A stretch of DNA of 59,940 nucleotides from Thermodesulfobacteriota bacterium. Its GTDB lineage: Bacteria; Desulfobacterota; DSM-4660; Desulfatiglandales; Desulfatiglandaceae. The stretch is from positions 1-59,940 of the forward strand of contig JANQDY010000185.1 of the NCBI GenBank assembly GCA_028278625.1, in the 5' to 3' direction. A program made the translations under genes and the position numbers. Below the pieces are notes generated by a model. The model saw nothing but the letters and a program-made list of their open reading frames with translations. It was not told the DNA's origin and ran no database searches. Below are positions 15,558 through 26,083 of the stretch, piece after piece (the stretch's first letter is position 1; each line of letters begins with the position of its first letter).

Positions 15558-17138
15558 CTAATCCAGCTTCTGAAACGCTTCTTTTCTGCCCGTATATTTT
15601 TCGCGCATCTGAGGCTTCATCAGTTTGCCGGTGGGATTGCGCATGACCTTGTCAAAAACCACCTTCCTGGGGAGCTTGTATTTGGCCAGTTTGCTTTGAC
15701 CGAACTCCAGAACCATCTCCTCGGTCATGGTCTCCCCTTCCTTCAATTGGATGATGGCCATCACAACCTCAACAAGTCTCTCGTCGGGATGCCCGATGCA
15801 GGCCACATCATCAATTTGGGGGTGTTCCATGAGCGCGTCTTCGATTTCCACGGGAAAGATGTTCTCGCCGCCGCTGGTAATCATATCTTTTTTCCGATCG
15901 ACGATATAGAAATAGCCTTCATCATCGGTCTGCAACAGATCCCCCGTATAAAGCCAACCGTCTTTCAGGGTCTCTTTGGTCATTTCCTCATTTTTGTAAT
16001 ACCCCTTCATCATGCGGGGGGTTGAGAATATCAATTCACCCACTTCTCCATGGGGGAGTTCATTCCCCTTGAAATCGACGATTTTCCCTTCGACACCGAA
16101 GGTGGGCTTTCCGATGGAACCCGGCTTCCGTAGCACATCTTCCGGATAGAGGTTGAAAAGCCCTCCGCCGCCGCCCTCGGTGATGCCATAGATATTGGAT
16201 ACACCTGCCGGAAGGTTCTCCACCAGGCTCTTCATCACATCGAAGGGGACCGGCTGCGCCCCAATCTCCAAATAGCGCCAACTGGACAGATCATAATCCT
16301 CAAGCTTCAGCTTTCCATCCTTGATGGCATTGAGCACTGCAACGGCAATGGGTACCACAAAGAGAATATCCGTTCCTTTCTCTTCCGAAATGGCCTCCAT
16401 GATCCACTTGGGTTCCGTAAACTCCCTCAATATGGTACCCTTTGCCCCTGTGGCATAAAAGGGCGCCCACAAGAACATGGTGCCGCTGTGGTAGAGGGGA
16501 AGGAAGAAGACGTAGTTGTCGTTCTTCTCCACAAAATAGCTCATGCCGTTTCCAATGGCCGTGTTATTGAGGGAATAGTGGGTGTGCAGAACAGGTTTCG
16601 GTTTCCCCGTGGTACCGGAAGTAAACATCATGGCCAGATCGTGCTGGTCCTCCACATCCACCATGGCTTCGGAAACATCTTCATAGGCCAAAATGGTCTT
16701 GTAATCGACCATGTCGTCGGGCACTTCATTGCCGACGCAAATATAGTCTTGAACGGTGCTCAAATCCTTTTGAACGGACTGCACCACCGGAAGGAATTCC
16801 GATCCGATGATGAAGACCTTGGGGTCGCACACTTCCGCCGCATAGAGGATATCAGGCCCTACGAACCGAAAATTGAGCGGTACCACCACGGCGCCCAGCT
16901 TGATGATACCATAATAGGTGATCAGCCATTCCAGGGAATTGTTTTGAAGATGCATCACATAGTCGCCAAATCCTACACCCAGTTCCTTTGAAAGATAGTT
17001 GGCAACACGATTAATCTCGTCATTGAACTCTTTCCATGTGAGCGACCGCCTCTGGTTAAGGGAAGGGGTCCGCTCGATAATGCATTCCTTATCAGGCAAG
17101 TGACGGGCGTGAAGCGTGGCGTATTTGGCGTAATTCAT
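15558..17138 (-). CDS. AMP-forming acyl-CoA synthetase/ligase
   Basis: A 526-residue ANL-superfamily enzyme: carboxylate + ATP + CoA gives acyl-CoA + AMP + PPi. Motifs: phosphate-binding FTSGTTGKPKPV, the A5-like motif YGITEGGGG, the A7/A8 region YTGDLLQTDDEGY followed by VDRKKDMI.SGGENI, and the C-terminal catalytic lysine region PTGKLMKP. No signal or membrane segment, so cytoplasmic. It lies 67 bases downstream of dctM on the same strand, with AAGGAGGAGAG before its ATG and no terminator between, so it probably activates the carboxylate imported by the TRAP transporter. Substrate chain type (fatty, aromatic or dicarboxylic monoester) is not readable from sequence. Confidence 0.92.
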   Translation of the reverse strand: MNYAKYATLHARHLPDKECIIERTPSLNQRRSLTWKEFNDEINRVANYLSKELGVGFGDYVMHLQNNSLEWLITYYGIIKLGAVVVPLNFRFVGPDILYAAEVCDPKVFIIGSEFLPVVQSVQKDLSTVQDYICVGNEVPDDMVDYKTILAYEDVSEAMVDVEDQHDLAMMFTSGTTGKPKPVLHTHYSLNNTAIGNGMSYFVEKNDNYVFFLPLYHSGTMFLWAPFYATGAKGTILREFTEPKWIMEAISEEKGTDILFVVPIAVAVLNAIKDGKLKLEDYDLSSWRYLEIGAQPVPFDVMKSLVENLPAGVSNIYGITEGGGGGLFNLYPEDVLRKPGSIGKPTFGVEGKIVDFKGNELPHGEVGELIFSTPRMMKGYYKNEEMTKETLKDGWLYTGDLLQTDDEGYFYIVDRKKDMITSGGENIFPVEIEDALMEHPQIDDVACIGHPDERLVEVVMAIIQLKEGETMTEEMVLEFGQSKLAKYKLPRKVVFDKVMRNPTGKLMKPQMREKYTGRKEAFQKLD

Positions 17139-17205
17139 CCCTTTTCTCTCCTCCTTAAAAACGATATTGAATCAAAATAAAGATTCTAATTGTGCTTTGT
17201 AACCA

Positions 17206-18501
17206 TCAATTCAAGTAACCGAACTTATCAGGCAGCCACAGCACAAGTTCCGGCCAATAGGTCATCAAGATCAACACACCGATCTGTATGGCCAGAAAGG
17301 GCATCACTGCTTTTGAAACGTAAACCAGATCCCGATTGGCAATGGACCCCGTAATATAGAGGCTGACCCCCATGGGCGGCGTACAATAACCAATGGCAAG
17401 GTTAACGGTCAGAATCAACCCGAAATGCATGGGATCGATGCCGAAAGCGCCGAGCATGGGCAAAAAGACCGGTCCCAGAATGAGTGTGGCCGAAATAATA
17501 TCCATGAACATGCCCACGATTAGGAGCAGGATGTTCAAAGCCGCCAGAAACACGATGGGCGATTGAATACTGGAGAGAACGGCTTCAGTTATCTGTCCCG
17601 GAATATCCTCAAGGGTCAGATAGCGCCCAAAACAGGTCGCTCCCGCAACAATGATCAAAAGGGTGGCGGACGTGACGGCCGAACTGACGGTGATTCTTTT
17701 CACATCTCTCAATTTGATCGACTTGTGAATAAATAGTTCGACCACAAAGGCAAACACACATGCCACCACAGCCGCTTCATTGGCCGTAAAAGCGCCTGAA
17801 AAGATCCCGCCGAAAATAATCACCGGCAGCATGAGCGCCCAGAATCCTTCTTTAAGGGTGGAAATAACCTGCCTTAAATCGGGAACGGGCATGCGCACAA
17901 AATCGGTTCTTTTCCGGTAGAAGAAGTAGGAATAGACACAAGTGACGACAATGATCAGGAAACCGGGGACAAAACCGGTCAGAAAAAGGCCTTCCAGGGA
18001 AACATTACTGATCATGCAATAGAGGATCATCCCGATGCTGGGGGGAATGATCACACCCAGGTTCGGCGACGTGGTCATAAGACCCAGTGTATACTTCTCC
18101 TGGTATCCGTTTTCCATGAGTGCCGGGATCATGAATCCACCCAGTGCCACCACCGTGGCAACCGTGGACCCTGATATGGCACCGAAAAGGCCACAGGCAA
18201 TGACGCCGGCCATGCCCAGTCCGCCCGGCAGCCAACTGACCAATACGTTGGCCACCTTGATGAGCTTGTCAACGATGGTCCCGGCCGTCATGATATTGCC
18301 GCACAGAATAAAGTAGAGCACCACCACCAGGGCGAATTTGTCCATGCTTCTAAAAAGACTCTGGGCCAGAAGCAGAACCGGCAGATCAGTAAAGAGGATG
18401 AATCCGACGACCGCGGTAAAGAATAGGCACATGAACACAGGGACTGTTGCCGCCATGCACCCTAAAAGAACCAACAGAATTACAAAATAGCTGATTTCCA
18501 T
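17206..18501 (-). CDS. dctM: TRAP transporter large permease (DctM family)
   Basis: A 431-residue membrane protein with about 12 hydrophobic segments; this is the ion-coupled transport subunit of a tripartite ATP-independent periplasmic transporter. Family-typical stretches include the N-terminal ILLVLLGCMAATVPV segment, the TSPNLGVIIPPSIGMILY loop and the C-terminal NLAIGYCTPPMGVSLY region. It works with the small permease and the periplasmic binding protein encoded upstream. Inner membrane; uptake is driven by a sodium or proton gradient. Confidence 0.95.
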   Translation of the reverse strand: MEISYFVILLVLLGCMAATVPVFMCLFFTAVVGFILFTDLPVLLLAQSLFRSMDKFALVVVLYFILCGNIMTAGTIVDKLIKVANVLVSWLPGGLGMAGVIACGLFGAISGSTVATVVALGGFMIPALMENGYQEKYTLGLMTTSPNLGVIIPPSIGMILYCMISNVSLEGLFLTGFVPGFLIIVVTCVYSYFFYRKRTDFVRMPVPDLRQVISTLKEGFWALMLPVIIFGGIFSGAFTANEAAVVACVFAFVVELFIHKSIKLRDVKRITVSSAVTSATLLIIVAGATCFGRYLTLEDIPGQITEAVLSSIQSPIVFLAALNILLLIVGMFMDIISATLILGPVFLPMLGAFGIDPMHFGLILTVNLAIGYCTPPMGVSLYITGSIANRDLVYVSKAVMPFLAIQIGVLILMTYWPELVLWLPDKFGYLN

Positions 18502-18555
18502 AAGAAAGCTCGTTTTATAATCGATATAAATGGATATCTAAAATGACGGCTGCAA

Positions 18556-19059
18556 TCAGGCCGCTTCCGCTTTGGTCCGACTTTCCACATAATCCAGGTA
18601 CATCACCTGAATCGTTCGAATGAACATCATAACCCCCATGATCGGCAATATGGCATAGAGATAGACAAGGGGGATTTCAAGAATGATGGTCTTTTGGTGG
18701 GTCATCACCTGGAGGGCCGCCATTTTCCAGCCGTAGTAGACCATCAGAACGGAAAAAAGGAGCGTTACAAGATGGCTGAAAACGGCAAGAGGCGTTCTTA
18801 GATTAGGCAGCAATTGCACCAGGGCATCAATTTTAATCATGGACCGGGCCTTTATGGCAGCACTGCATCCGATAAAGGTGGTCAAAATGATGACCTCCCG
18901 CACCAGTTCTTCAGACCAGGCCAGGGAATAATTGAACCCGTACCTTAGAACCACATTCACAAAGAGGGCAATCAAAGCGGCAAGCGTGGCAATAAAAAGC
19001 GTCCACTCTTCAATGAAAACAAGCACTTTATCAATGGCGCCCAACACCTTCTTAAGCAT
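18556..19059 (-). CDS. dctQ: TRAP transporter small permease (DctQ family)
   Basis: A 167-residue protein with four predicted membrane helices, including WTLFIATLAALIALFVNVVLR and the conserved WSEELVREVIILTTFIG segment near the second helix, as in DctQ proteins. It bridges the solute-binding protein and DctM. GAGGAG precedes the ATG. An intrinsic terminator lies between this gene and the upstream dctP, so its expression probably depends on partial read-through. Confidence 0.93.
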   Translation of the reverse strand: MLKKVLGAIDKVLVFIEEWTLFIATLAALIALFVNVVLRYGFNYSLAWSEELVREVIILTTFIGCSAAIKARSMIKIDALVQLLPNLRTPLAVFSHLVTLLFSVLMVYYGWKMAALQVMTHQKTIILEIPLVYLYAILPIMGVMMFIRTIQVMYLDYVESRTKAEAA

Positions 19060-19070
19060 AAGAACTCCTC

Positions 19071-19103
19071 AAAAAAAGGCGGGAAAAGTAAGCCTTTCCC
19101 CGC
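19071..19103 (-). terminator. Intercistronic terminator between dctP and dctQ
   Basis: On the minus strand a ten-base-pair GC-rich stem (19103-19093 with 19088-19078, one G-U pair) is followed by seven U residues. It would let the binding protein be made in excess of the permeases. A similar arrangement is common in binding-protein transporter operons. Confidence 0.8.
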
Positions 19104-19113
19104 CCATATGGTT

Positions 19114-20196
19114 TTACGGTTTATAGCCCAGATAGTCCTGTACTTCTTTTAGGAAATTGGCGGGACGATACTTGTCATCGGAATAGAGCTTGTTGATTTG
19201 TGGCGCGAAATCCGCATAAACGGTGTTTCCTTCTCTTTTCAGAATTGCCATATCTCCTTCTGAAAGCTCGATAAAGGTCACACCGGCCTTTGCTTTGGCT
19301 TCCTTGATGGCCCACGTTTCCTGAGCAATGGTCTCCTGACGAATCTTGGCGCAGACGTCATGGACCACTTCCTTAAAGGTTTTCTGAAGATCGGCGGGCA
19401 GTTTGTTAAACCAGGCCTTGTTGAAAATCCAGATAAACAGACCTTGGGCATAATTGATACGGGTGAAATACTTTGCCACTTCAAATTTCTTCGTGATATA
19501 GCAGACCATGGGTGTATGATCCAGACCGGTGATAACCCCCTGTTTCAGCGCAACCGGCACATCCGGCCACGGCATCACCACTGGATTGAAACCCCATGCT
19601 TTGTAGAGCAGCTTATTGACGGCGGCTTCCGCGATCCTGAATTTGACTTTCTTGGCTTCCGCAATATTTCTGACAGGTATGGTCGTGGCCCATCCGTAGT
19701 TGCCATAACCGGTGATGTCCAGTCCCATGATTCCCTGATGGCCCATGGCATTCATGTAATGGTCAAACAGCTTGCCGCTATTTACAAACTTATCCAGTTT
19801 CACGAAGGAATCCACGAGGAAAGGAAGATTGATGAGCCCGAATCTGGGACCCAGGTTGGTGGATGCCACGGAGCTGCAGCTCATCCCCTGAATGGCACCC
19901 ATTTGAAGTTGGTTTAAGACTTCCACCTCTCCCCCCAGCATGGAGAAAGGTTTGTAATCAAGATAAATCTGGCCATTGGTGCGCTTCCACAATTCATCCC
20001 TGATGGCGAAACCGGCATAAACACCCTTGATAACCGGATGAGAGACATTTGAAACGATACATTTGTACTTTGCGCCTGAAGGATCAAAGCTCGGTTTCCA
20101 TTTGTCCAAGGAAGGTGCTTTTCTCGCCCATCCCATCCCGCAGACCATTACAACTCCGACCAGACACACGACTACAAAAAAGAATACTTTTTTCAT
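19114..20196 (-). CDS. dctP: TRAP transporter periplasmic solute-binding protein (DctP family)
   Basis: A 360-residue DctP-type protein with a signal peptide (MKKVFFFVVVCLVGVVMVCG, cleavage near WARKA). The family arginine for the substrate carboxylate lies in the VKFRIAEAAVNK segment. The stretch following AWGFNPVVMPWPDVPVALK is the characteristic DctP core. The ATG at 20196 is chosen because AAAGGAG lies nine bases upstream and the signal peptide starts here; a longer frame to 20256 would add 20 non-signal residues. It captures an organic acid in the periplasm. Linkage to an acyl-CoA synthetase points to a monocarboxylate, by inference. Confidence 0.95.
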   Translation of the reverse strand: MKKVFFFVVVCLVGVVMVCGMGWARKAPSLDKWKPSFDPSGAKYKCIVSNVSHPVIKGVYAGFAIRDELWKRTNGQIYLDYKPFSMLGGEVEVLNQLQMGAIQGMSCSSVASTNLGPRFGLINLPFLVDSFVKLDKFVNSGKLFDHYMNAMGHQGIMGLDITGYGNYGWATTIPVRNIAEAKKVKFRIAEAAVNKLLYKAWGFNPVVMPWPDVPVALKQGVITGLDHTPMVCYITKKFEVAKYFTRINYAQGLFIWIFNKAWFNKLPADLQKTFKEVVHDVCAKIRQETIAQETWAIKEAKAKAGVTFIELSEGDMAILKREGNTVYADFAPQINKLYSDDKYRPANFLKEVQDYLGYKP

Positions 20197-20362
20197 TGTC
20201 CACTCGCTCCTTTCTGTTAGAACCGCTTTTTCAAAAAGCCGATCAAGACGCCACAACGCACCTTAATCCAGTGTCTCAGAACTTCCTAAAAATTCACCTC
20301 CTTTCGAAAAAATGCTCAAAATAGCCTGAAAATAGCAACACCAGCAAAGGCGGGTTTTCATC

Positions 20363-20920
20363 TTAAACCCCCTTTGACAAAACCTCCCGATCGTGCATCA
20401 AACGGGTCTGAATACCCTTACCCACACTGTAGGTCTGGTTGAATCTGGACCAGAAATCGCTGTGCCGTTCCTGCCAGCCCGATCCAAATTTCTCATCAAA
20501 ATGCTCTCCCAACTCATCAAACAGGATTTTCCAGGTGGGTTTACCCGAATGGTGGGCTTCAAGAATGTGCTCCAGCATCTCTTCCAGCTCGGCCAGCTTC
20601 TCCTTGGGCAGGAAAGATATGGCCCCTCGCTGAATCGATGTCATCAAAGTCTCCGCATTCATGGCATGTGCGGTCAACATGATTGTGGGAATACCCTGTG
20701 CAACGGTCTCCTCGAGAAGTTCCAAACCGTTAACGCCCATGATGTCCAAAATTGCAAGATCATATTTTTCATTTTCAATCTTTTCTTTGGCAGCATCATA
20801 ATCCACGGCTTTCTCAACACGTGATAACTCCAGGGCCTCCTCAATGGTATCGAGTACGTCCTGCTCGTCATCCACAACCAGGATTCGCATCCCCTGCAAA
20901 TAGGATTTCTTGTTCGACAT
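20363..20920 (-). CDS. Response regulator with receiver domain and unclassified C-terminal tail
   Basis: Residues 10-130 form a CheY-like receiver with acidic pocket D17/D18, phospho-acceptor D59 in LAILDIMG, the T/S position in MLTAHA, and a lysine in LPKEKL. The last 55 residues are helical with several aromatic positions (FDELGEHFDEKFGSGWQERH) and contain no DNA-binding or enzymatic domain that I recognise. It may act by protein contact or as a phosphate shuttle. No kinase is adjacent. The gene is upstream of, and co-oriented with, the TRAP genes but separated from dctP by 166 bases that include Shine-Dalgarno-like sequence. Confidence 0.88.
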   Translation of the reverse strand: MSNKKSYLQGMRILVVDDEQDVLDTIEEALELSRVEKAVDYDAAKEKIENEKYDLAILDIMGVNGLELLEETVAQGIPTIMLTAHAMNAETLMTSIQRGAISFLPKEKLAELEEMLEHILEAHHSGKPTWKILFDELGEHFDEKFGSGWQERHSDFWSRFNQTYSVGKGIQTRLMHDREVLSKGV

Positions 20921-21269
20921 TAGAACCCTCCCCTAAGAAACGGCGTCACCCTTTACACGGACCGTCGCCCCAGCCCACCAAAATAAAGAGATCGCTGACT
21001 CAAAACGGCATCTTGACCCCAACCTGGAGATTAGGGAAGTATTACCCGCCTGTCAAGGCAAAACAGACCTGTTTTCACGTAAATGGCACTGCGCCACCGG
21101 TGCACTTAAAAGGTCTTGGTGCCGCACACTTAAACCAAGAATCGCCTTTCAGCAAACGCCGGACAAGGCGATAAGGACTTCTTTCACATGGCTAAAATAG
21201 AGCTACATTATAGCTGCAACGTTTGTGAAGTGCAAGGATTTTCGGACGGGATTTATGTTTGCGGAGAAC
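20921..21269. other. 349-bp gap between the response regulator and rny
   Basis: No open frame of note on either strand. It should hold the response-regulator promoter and the 3' end of the rny transcript. I see no clear hairpin terminator or RNA gene. Confidence 0.5.
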
Positions 21270-22838
21270 TTATTTGGCGTAGTTGACAGCCCGGGTCTCA
21301 CGGATCACAATGACCTTGATCTGTCCCGGATAGGTGAGTTCTTTTTCGATTTTCTTTGCAATATCCCGGCATAAAACGTTCGCCTGTTCGTCACCGATGA
21401 TTTTCCCTTCCACCATGATTCGAATCTCACGGCCGGCCTGAATTGCAAAGGACTTGGTGACGCCACGGAAGGAGGTGGCTATTTTTTCAAGTTTCTCCAG
21501 TCGATTTACATAACTTTCAAGCATTTCCTGGCGCGCGCCGGGCCTGGCCCCTGAAAGGGTATCTGCGGCCTGAACCAGCACGTCCAGAACAGAGGTCATT
21601 TCCACATCTTCATGATGTGCGGCAATGGCCTGAACAACCATGTTCGATTCACTGTAGCGTCTCGCCAGGTCGGCACCAATAATGGCATGGGGTCCTTCGA
21701 CTTCGTGGTCAACCGCTTTTCCGATGTCGTGAAGCAGACCGGCCCTTTTTGCCTGTTTCACATTAATCCCCAATTCCGCCGCCATAATGCCGCACAGGAA
21801 ACTCACTTCCATGGAATGCTGCAACACATTTTGGGCATAGCTTGACCGGTACTTCAGCCGCCCGATGAGTTTCACCAATTCGTGGTTTATTCCGTGAACG
21901 CCCACATCAAAGGTGGCCTGCTCTCCGGCCTCTTTCATGCTCTGTTCAATCTCTTTGCGGGCTTTTCCCACGATTTCCTCGATCCGCGCCGGGTGGATCC
22001 TGCCGTCTTCGATAAGCCTTTCCAAAGAAACCTTTGCAATCTGTCGTCGAACCGGATTAAACCCCGACAGAATAACGGCTTCGGGGGTATCGTCTATGAT
22101 CAAATCGATCCCCGTCGCCGCTTCAATGGCACGTATGTTTCGTCCTTCCCGGCCTATGATACGACCCTTCATCTCTTCATTTGGAAGGTTTACAACGGAA
22201 ACGATCTTTTCCGCGGCGTAATCGCCGGAGTATCGCTTGACGGCCAGTGCAATGATCTCCTGAGCTTTTCTGTCCGCCTCCGCTTTGGTTTCATTTTCAA
22301 TGCGCCGAATCATTTTTGCGGCGTCGTGTTTGGCCTCCATTTCCATGGCTCTCATGAGAAGCTGTTTCGCCTCCTCTCCGGACATGCCTGCCATGGACTC
22401 AAGCTCTTTTCGCTGCTCCGCGATCAACTGGTTATACTCCAACTCTTTTTTTCGGAGGTCATGTTCGTTTTTGTTCACGGCCTTTTCTTTTTCAGCGATC
22501 CGGTCTTCCCGCTTTTCCAGCTGTTCGATTTTCCGATCGATATTGGCCTCTTTCTGATGCAGCCGTTTCTCTTTGGCGAAAACCTCGTTCTTTTTTTCCT
22601 TGCTCTCCTTTTCAAACTCCACCTTCATCTGATACAAGGTGTCTTTGGCCTGCAGTTCAGCTTCCCTTTTGGTTGTTTTGGCCTCTTTCTGCGCCTCTGC
22701 CAGTACCTTTCTTGAGTACTCCTCGATGGCTTCAATCCGACTTTCCACCAATTTCTTTCGAACCAGAAATCCGCAAAAAATTCCGACGATAAGCCCGGCG
22801 CCTCCCGCTACCATCAGATAAATATACAATGAGCTCAT
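21270..22838 (-). CDS. rny: Ribonuclease Y
   Basis: RNase Y is a membrane-anchored endoribonuclease that starts mRNA decay. The 522-residue product shows an N-terminal membrane helix ([16 protein letters not shown]), a long charged coiled coil to about residue 200, a KH RNA-binding domain ([20 protein letters not shown]) and an HD nuclease domain with [12 protein letters not shown] and the later AAHHEDVE. The ATG at 22838 is chosen; an in-frame ATG eight codons upstream lacks a ribosome-binding site. It lies downstream of zapA on the same strand, an arrangement often seen in bacteria that have both. Confidence 0.96.
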   Translation of the reverse strand: MSSLYIYLMVAGGAGLIVGIFCGFLVRKKLVESRIEAIEEYSRKVLAEAQKEAKTTKREAELQAKDTLYQMKVEFEKESKEKKNEVFAKEKRLHQKEANIDRKIEQLEKREDRIAEKEKAVNKNEHDLRKKELEYNQLIAEQRKELESMAGMSGEEAKQLLMRAMEMEAKHDAAKMIRRIENETKAEADRKAQEIIALAVKRYSGDYAAEKIVSVVNLPNEEMKGRIIGREGRNIRAIEAATGIDLIIDDTPEAVILSGFNPVRRQIAKVSLERLIEDGRIHPARIEEIVGKARKEIEQSMKEAGEQATFDVGVHGINHELVKLIGRLKYRSSYAQNVLQHSMEVSFLCGIMAAELGINVKQAKRAGLLHDIGKAVDHEVEGPHAIIGADLARRYSESNMVVQAIAAHHEDVEMTSVLDVLVQAADTLSGARPGARQEMLESYVNRLEKLEKIATSFRGVTKSFAIQAGREIRIMVEGKIIGDEQANVLCRDIAKKIEKELTYPGQIKVIVIRETRAVNYAK

Positions 22839-23337
22839 AATACTCTTCTGCTCCCTAATCATTCTTTGGAGGGCAAAAATATCACTTACAGATCACCAAT
22901 GCCGGAGTCCCGGCTCGCAATCACGAACGCCAGCGGATAAATGTCTGCGACCATCAGATAGCGGGGTCAAGACAAACCGCTTCCGGCAGTTGCGCATCTG
23001 AAGCAAAAGGAAGGGAATTTAAAGGAAAAATCACCAGAGCCAAGAGTGAGGAAAAGTACACGTATTAATACTGCGTTTCCGCATATGTAAGAAAGACATT
23101 TAAAATCCTTCTAAGAGACCACTTACAATTAAAATTTATGAACCAAATTAACGCTTCTGATAATCTCTTTTAATTCAACATATATCATCACGTTTCGCGT
23201 GTTTTCCCAAATATTCCCAGACCCTCATATATGCAAATCCCGAACCTTAGGATCGGGCATTTTAGCCATCCTGCGAAAAACCGACGAATATCCCCCTAGA
23301 TTAACTGTTCAGCGGGATAGGCCGGTTTAAAGCCTTT
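22839..23337. other. About 500-bp gap between zapA and rny
   Basis: No protein-coding frame is evident. On the minus strand an eight-base stem with one mismatch (CCCGATCC / GGTTCGGG, near 23235-23253) follows zapA. In many bacteria 6S RNA follows zapA, but I could not recognise its central-bubble fold here, so no RNA gene is called. It also holds the rny promoter. Confidence 0.4.
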
Positions 23338-23616
23338 CTATTCCAATAATTCAATCTGTCGGTTCATTACGCGGCAGCGGTCCTGTACGTCGCGCAATAA
23401 AATGTCATGTTCTTTGAGCAGTCGAAGATAATCGCTTGCAATATCAAAAGCAGCCAGGATGGCGGTTTTTCCTTCGGAAAGCCTCTCGGAGTTCTTTCGA
23501 ATCTCATCCAACTTTTCATTGACCAGTTTTGCAATTTCATTTACCTGCTCCGGGTCCTCATCGCTCCTAAGCAGATACTCATTGTCAAGGATCCTGATTC
23601 TGATTGGCTTTTCCAT
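23338..23616 (-). CDS. zapA: Cell division protein ZapA
   Basis: A 92-residue protein with the ZapA pattern: an N-terminal beta-rich half beginning PIRIRILDNEYLLRS, the EQVNEIAKLVNEKLDEI helix, and a C-terminal coiled coil. ZapA binds and cross-links FtsZ filaments in the cytoplasmic division ring. It follows a small coiled-coil gene that may encode a ZapB-like partner, 106 bases upstream on the same strand. Confidence 0.92.
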   Translation of the reverse strand: MEKPIRIRILDNEYLLRSDEDPEQVNEIAKLVNEKLDEIRKNSERLSEGKTAILAAFDIASDYLRLLKEHDILLRDVQDRCRVMNRQIELLE

Positions 23617-23722
23617 ATCTTCGATTTAACCGCCCATCCCAAAAACGACCTGGGATGAATCCCTCACAAAAAACTGAATTCCCGGCAATCTGCAAATGAG
23701 AAAGCGAGGTTTCTATTGGACC

Positions 23723-24004
23723 TCAGCTGGAAACTTGCTCCATTTTCTCAAGCAGAGACATGATTTTTTGCTTGGCATCATTTCTGCCGGTACGCAGCTT
23801 TTCAATTTTGGCGTTTAACTCCGCGACTTTTTCCTCCTCAATCCGCAGCTTTTCCTCAAGCGCCTCATTCTCGTTTTTCAAAGCCACTGTTTTTTCAATA
23901 AGGCTGTCAACTCTCTCCTCAAGCAATTGAAATTGATCAATCTCTTCCTCAGCACCTGGGGATTCCCAAACATTATATTGCCTTTTATCATCCTCTCCGT
24001 TCAT
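23723..24004 (-). CDS. Small coiled-coil protein, ZapB-like
   Basis: A 93-residue acidic protein, almost entirely heptad coiled coil from about residue 20 (LLEERVDSLIEKTVALKNEN onward), with no membrane segment. Length, composition and position next to zapA suggest a ZapB-like divisome protein. ZapB links ZapA to the chromosome terminus in gammaproteobacteria. Coiled coils score alike whatever their role, so the name is provisional. The ATG at 24004 is used rather than an in-frame TTG six codons upstream. Confidence 0.65.
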   Translation of the reverse strand: MNGEDDKRQYNVWESPGAEEEIDQFQLLEERVDSLIEKTVALKNENEALEEKLRIEEEKVAELNAKIEKLRTGRNDAKQKIMSLLEKMEQVSS

Positions 24005-24157
24005 AACCGCACAGCCCCTCAAATGTAAAATGCACTAAAAAAGCCAGAAAAAAGCCTACTGGCATCCCTTTTATACGCCTACTCCCTGATCGAGCAATGT
24101 CTTTTGCGCCAACTGGGCTTCATATTATCGATGAAATCAAGAAACGTCAATACATAA

Positions 24158-24189
24158 AAAAAGGCAAGCGGAATTCCGCTTGCCTTTTT
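24158..24189. terminator. Intrinsic terminator of the ATP synthase operon
   Basis: A 32-base perfect palindrome with arms AAAAAGGCAAGCGG and CCGCTTGCCTTTTT around AATT. On the minus strand it lies 20 bases after the atpC stop. Confidence 0.93.
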
Positions 24190-24209
24190 CAATTCTTAGG
24201 GGTGTTTGG

Positions 24210-24620
24210 TTAAGATTTCTTTTCCGAAATTCTAATGCGAACAATCGCACGTTTTAGTGCCGTTTCCGCCCTTAAAAAGTCGACGTCTTCCCTTCCCCGG
24301 TCCATGGCCAGTCTTTCCTTGGCCCGCTCCATGGCCTTCCTGGCCCGTTCCACATCAATTTCAGTCGCTTTTTCGGCGGCATCCACCAAAACCGACACCT
24401 TGTTGTTGGATACTTCCGAGAACCCCGTCGTCACCAGAAAACGCTCTGTTTGGTTTCCACTGGTAAACCGTAATTCACCGGGCTCGATACCCGAAAGAAA
24501 GGGGACATGCCCTTCCAGAACGCCAAATTCACCCATGGTCCCGGGAGCGACAACAATATCCACTTCCTGGCTGACCATCACCTTTTCAGGGGTAACAACT
24601 TCCAGACTTAGCTTTCCCAT
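24210..24620 (-). CDS. atpC: F1-ATP synthase epsilon subunit
   Basis: The 136-residue epsilon subunit is part of the central stalk and regulates ATP hydrolysis. It has the N-terminal beta-barrel (LEVVTPEKVMVSQEVD, GEFGVLEGHVPFLSGIEPG) and a C-terminal two-helix segment. Last gene of the F1 operon, 18 bases after atpD, followed by a terminator. Confidence 0.97.
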   Translation of the reverse strand: MGKLSLEVVTPEKVMVSQEVDIVVAPGTMGEFGVLEGHVPFLSGIEPGELRFTSGNQTERFLVTTGFSEVSNNKVSVLVDAAEKATEIDVERARKAMERAKERLAMDRGREDVDFLRAETALKRAIVRIRISEKKS

Positions 24621-24638
24621 CGGTGATCCCCTTTTCGC

Positions 24639-26066
<1,428 letters not shown>

Positions 26067-26083
26067 TTATATGGTTAAAACCG

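Noticed and set aside
21882..22715. Plus-strand frame of 277 codons opposite rny
   Set aside because: Exact antisense of the RNase Y coiled coil; the Phe/Leu richness is the complement of Glu/Lys codons.
22839..23337. 6S RNA after zapA
   Set aside because: The context fits but I could not recognise a long rod with a central bubble, so no RNA gene is claimed.
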